A stretch of 5,694 bases of DNA from Micrococcales bacterium (GTDB lineage Bacteria > Actinomycetota > Actinomycetes > Actinomycetales > Dermatophilaceae), in the NCBI GenBank assembly GCA_030452775.1, contig JAKDLQ010000153.1, positions 1 through 5,694 of the forward strand, written 5' to 3'. Shown here piece after piece: positions 4,097 to 5,694 of the stretch (within the stretch, counting starts at the first letter, position 1; every line of letters starts with the position of its first letter). The position numbers and the translations under genes are program-made. Under the pieces are notes generated by a model. That model was not told the DNA's origin. It worked only from the letters and a program-made list of their open reading frames with translations, and ran no database searches.

Positions 4097-5515
4097 ATGT
4101 CGGATCGGCTCACCTCATTGGACGCGTCCTTCCTGTATCTCGAGGAGTCGACGACCGCGATGCACGTCGGATCCGTCATGGTGTTCCAGCCGCCCGAGGC
4201 CGGCTTCGACTACGACCACCTGGTGCGGATCATCGGCCATCGCATCGGCTCGATCCCACGCTTCCGGCAGAAGGTGCGCGACGTGCCGGGACGGGTCGGC
4301 AACCCGGTATGGGTGGACGACGAGAACTTCGACATGAGCTATCACGTGCGTCGCGCCGGCCTGCCCCGGCCCGGCACCCAGCGGCAACTGGAGGAGTTCG
4401 TGGCGCGCGTCCAGCCGCGGCGACTGGACCGGACCAGGCCGCTGTGGGAGATATACCTCGTCGAGGGCCTGCAAGGCGGGAGGTTCGCGCTGGTGACCAA
4501 GACGCACTACGCCCTCATCGACGGGGTCAACGCCCTCGACATCGCGCATGTCCTCGTCGACTCGGAGCCGAGTGATGTTTCCGTCGACGAGGAGAGCTCC
4601 ACCTGGGTGCCGCGGCACCCGCCGAACGGGGCAGAGCTGGTGGTCGAGGCGCTCGTCGACGCGGTGAGACGCCCGGCCCAGGCCATCGATCTCGTTCGCG
4701 GGGGCGTCAACGAGGTCGTCAACCTCGGCATGGTGGCGGCCGAGTCCTTGGGAAGCCTGCTGTCGACAGCGGCCCGGACGGCGGCCAGGCCCGCGCCCGA
4801 CCTGCCGCTCAACGCGCAGATCGGGACCACCCGGCGGTGCGTCATGATCGCCACCGACCTCGAGGACTACCGGGCGGTCCGCAGCCGGCTCGCTCAGGGC
4901 GCCTATGCCGAGGACGTCTCGATCAACGACGTCGTGCTCGCGACCATCGCCGGTGGCTTCCGCACCTGGCTGCTCGGCCGCGGCGAGCCGGTCCACAGCG
5001 GGCAGATCGTGCGGGCCATGGTGCCGGTCAGCGTCTATGGCGACGACCCGAGCGGGATGTACGCCAACGACGTGATGGCCTGCGTCGTGAACCTGCCCGT
5101 CGGAGAGCCGGGCGCCTCGATGCGGCTGCACCAGATCGCCTTCGGGATGCGACAGCAGATGGAGGGCGGGCACGCAGTGGGCGCGACCTCCCTGGCCAAC
5201 CTGGCCGGCTTCGCCTCCCCGACGCTGCACGCGCTCGGGGCTCGGCTGGGCTCGGCCATGTCCCGCCGGCTCTACAACGTGATGATCACCAACGTCCCCG
5301 GACCGCAGTCGCCGCTCTACGCCGGTGAGGCACAGATGCTCTCGACCTACCCGGTGACGCCGCTCGCCAAGGGGCAAGGACTGTCGATCGGGGTCACGTC
5401 GTACCACGGTGGCGTCTACTACGGACTCAACGCCGACCGCGACACGATGCCCGACGTCGATGTCCTCGCGCAATCCATCGTCGAGTCCCTGCGCGAACTG
5501 AAGAGCGGGAGGTAG
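4097..5515 (+). CDS. WS/DGAT-family acyltransferase (wax ester synthase/diacylglycerol acyltransferase-like), altered active site
   Basis: This 472-aa protein has the normal length for the family, which transfers an acyl group from acyl-CoA to an alcohol or diacylglycerol to make storage wax or oil. The start at ATG 4097 gives MSDRLTSLDASFLYLEE, the typical family opening. The frame extends to GTG 3971, but that stretch crosses the inverted repeat and looks non-coding. Conserved marks in order are LDASFL (8-13), MHVGSVMVF, PLWE (115-118), THYALIDG (136-143), INDVVLA (276-282), MVPVSV and TNVPGP (398-403). The active-site motif HHxxxDG reads H137-Y138-A-L-I-D142-G143, so the second His, generally held to be the catalytic base, is Tyr. 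From memory, some actinobacterial paralogues also vary here (for example Gln), and their activity is unclear. The protein may have a weak, different or non-catalytic role. There is no signal peptide; it is probably cytosolic or lipid-body associated. Confidence 0.92.
   Translation: MSDRLTSLDASFLYLEESTTAMHVGSVMVFQPPEAGFDYDHLVRIIGHRIGSIPRFRQKVRDVPGRVGNPVWVDDENFDMSYHVRRAGLPRPGTQRQLEEFVARVQPRRLDRTRPLWEIYLVEGLQGGRFALVTKTHYALIDGVNALDIAHVLVDSEPSDVSVDEESSTWVPRHPPNGAELVVEALVDAVRRPAQAIDLVRGGVNEVVNLGMVAAESLGSLLSTAARTAARPAPDLPLNAQIGTTRRCVMIATDLEDYRAVRSRLAQGAYAEDVSINDVVLATIAGGFRTWLLGRGEPVHSGQIVRAMVPVSVYGDDPSGMYANDVMACVVNLPVGEPGASMRLHQIAFGMRQQMEGGHAVGATSLANLAGFASPTLHALGARLGSAMSRRLYNVMITNVPGPQSPLYAGEAQMLSTYPVTPLAKGQGLSIGVTSYHGGVYYGLNADRDTMPDVDVLAQSIVESLRELKSGR
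5507..5513 (+). promoter_or_regulatory. Ribosome-binding site overlapping the acyltransferase stop
   Basis: GGGAGGT lies eight bases before ATG 5521 and its last base is the first base of the TAG stop at 5513-5515. This fixes the start of the next gene at 5521 and suggests the ribosome finishing the acyltransferase helps start the next protein. Confidence 0.7.
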
Positions 5516-5520
5516 CTTTC

Positions 5521-5694
5521 ATGCCGGTGGTGCGGGTATATCTTCCGGTCAACCGAACCGACCTGGCGGAGCTGGCCTCGTCGGGGACGCTCTCGGCCGG
5601 CCGGGGCATCCCCCGCGAGGCCTACGCGGTCACCCGGGGGCTCGAGGCGGCCGGTAGCGGTCACAACCTCGAGGACCTCGAGTACACGGCCTTC
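5521..5694 (+). CDS. DUF6912-like small protein, N-terminal part (runs off right edge)
   Basis: Fifty-eight codons are visible, starting MPVVRVYLPVNRTDLAELASSG, and the frame is open at the edge. The RVYLP opening followed by a leucine-rich 'L..LA..G.L' stretch and an early 'AYAVT' segment fits the DUF6912 family of small actinobacterial proteins, which has no known function. The rest of the window stretch (GLEAAGSGHNLEDLEYTAF) is also in keeping with it. The gene follows the acyltransferase stop after only five bases, with a strong ribosome-binding site, so they are almost certainly one operon. In relatives this gene is often followed by an Rv3235-like gene and secA, but that lies beyond the window. 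GTG codons at 5527 and 5530 are possible shorter starts and would give the more usual MRVYLP beginning, but their spacing from the site is worse. Confidence 0.7.
   Translation, partial: MPVVRVYLPVNRTDLAELASSGTLSAGRGIPREAYAVTRGLEAAGSGHNLEDLEYTAF

Noticed and set aside
4115..5473. 452-codon open frame antisense to the acyltransferase
   Set aside because: The plus-strand acyltransferase carries every family motif; the antisense product is His/Arg/Gly-rich without domains.

Overview
This window suggests a chromosomal segment of a high-GC actinobacterium, most likely a member of the Micrococcales (Intrasporangiaceae-like). The evidence is very high GC at third codon positions, a divergent-P-loop CpaE-like ATPase, a WS/DGAT acyltransferase and a DUF6912-type small protein in a row. 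The family assignments come from recognising the translated sequences; no search was run. There are no tRNA or rRNA genes, CRISPR arrays, transposases or phage genes.

Layout. (1) 1-421, minus strand: the N-terminal 140 residues of a multi-spanning membrane protein that runs off the left edge. (2) 422-531: a divergent promoter region; the leftward gene appears to be transcribed without a leader. (3) 532-1077, plus: a 181-aa protein with a charged helical N-terminus and what looks like two successive small beta-barrel repeats. (4) 1078-1209: a convergent gap holding a perfect 36-bp direct repeat. (5) 1210-1452, minus: an 80-aa excisionase-type HTH protein. (6) 1453-1755: a 303-bp divergent control region with four palindromes. 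(7) 1756-2418 and 2415-3944, plus: a CpaB-like SAF-domain membrane protein and a CpaE-like ATPase, overlapping by four bases. (8) 3945-4096: a gap with a 10-bp inverted repeat and a second hairpin that covers the ribosome-binding region of the next gene. (9) 4097-5515, plus: a WS/DGAT-family acyltransferase with Tyr in place of the second active-site His. (10) 5521-5694, plus: the start of a DUF6912-like gene, tightly coupled to the acyltransferase.

How the parts may work together. The SAF protein and the ATPase resemble the CpaB and CpaE parts of Flp/Tad pilus machines, but no TadA, TadB, TadC or pilin gene is present here, so they may be a stand-alone envelope module. The HTH gene is divergent from this pair, and the palindromes between them make it a candidate local regulator; this is inference.

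The most unusual signal is a 9-mer, GTATGCCGC, that occurs five times in the window. All five copies are in non-coding gaps. It starts both copies of the 36-bp repeat and forms the arms of the inverted repeat at 3985-4034.
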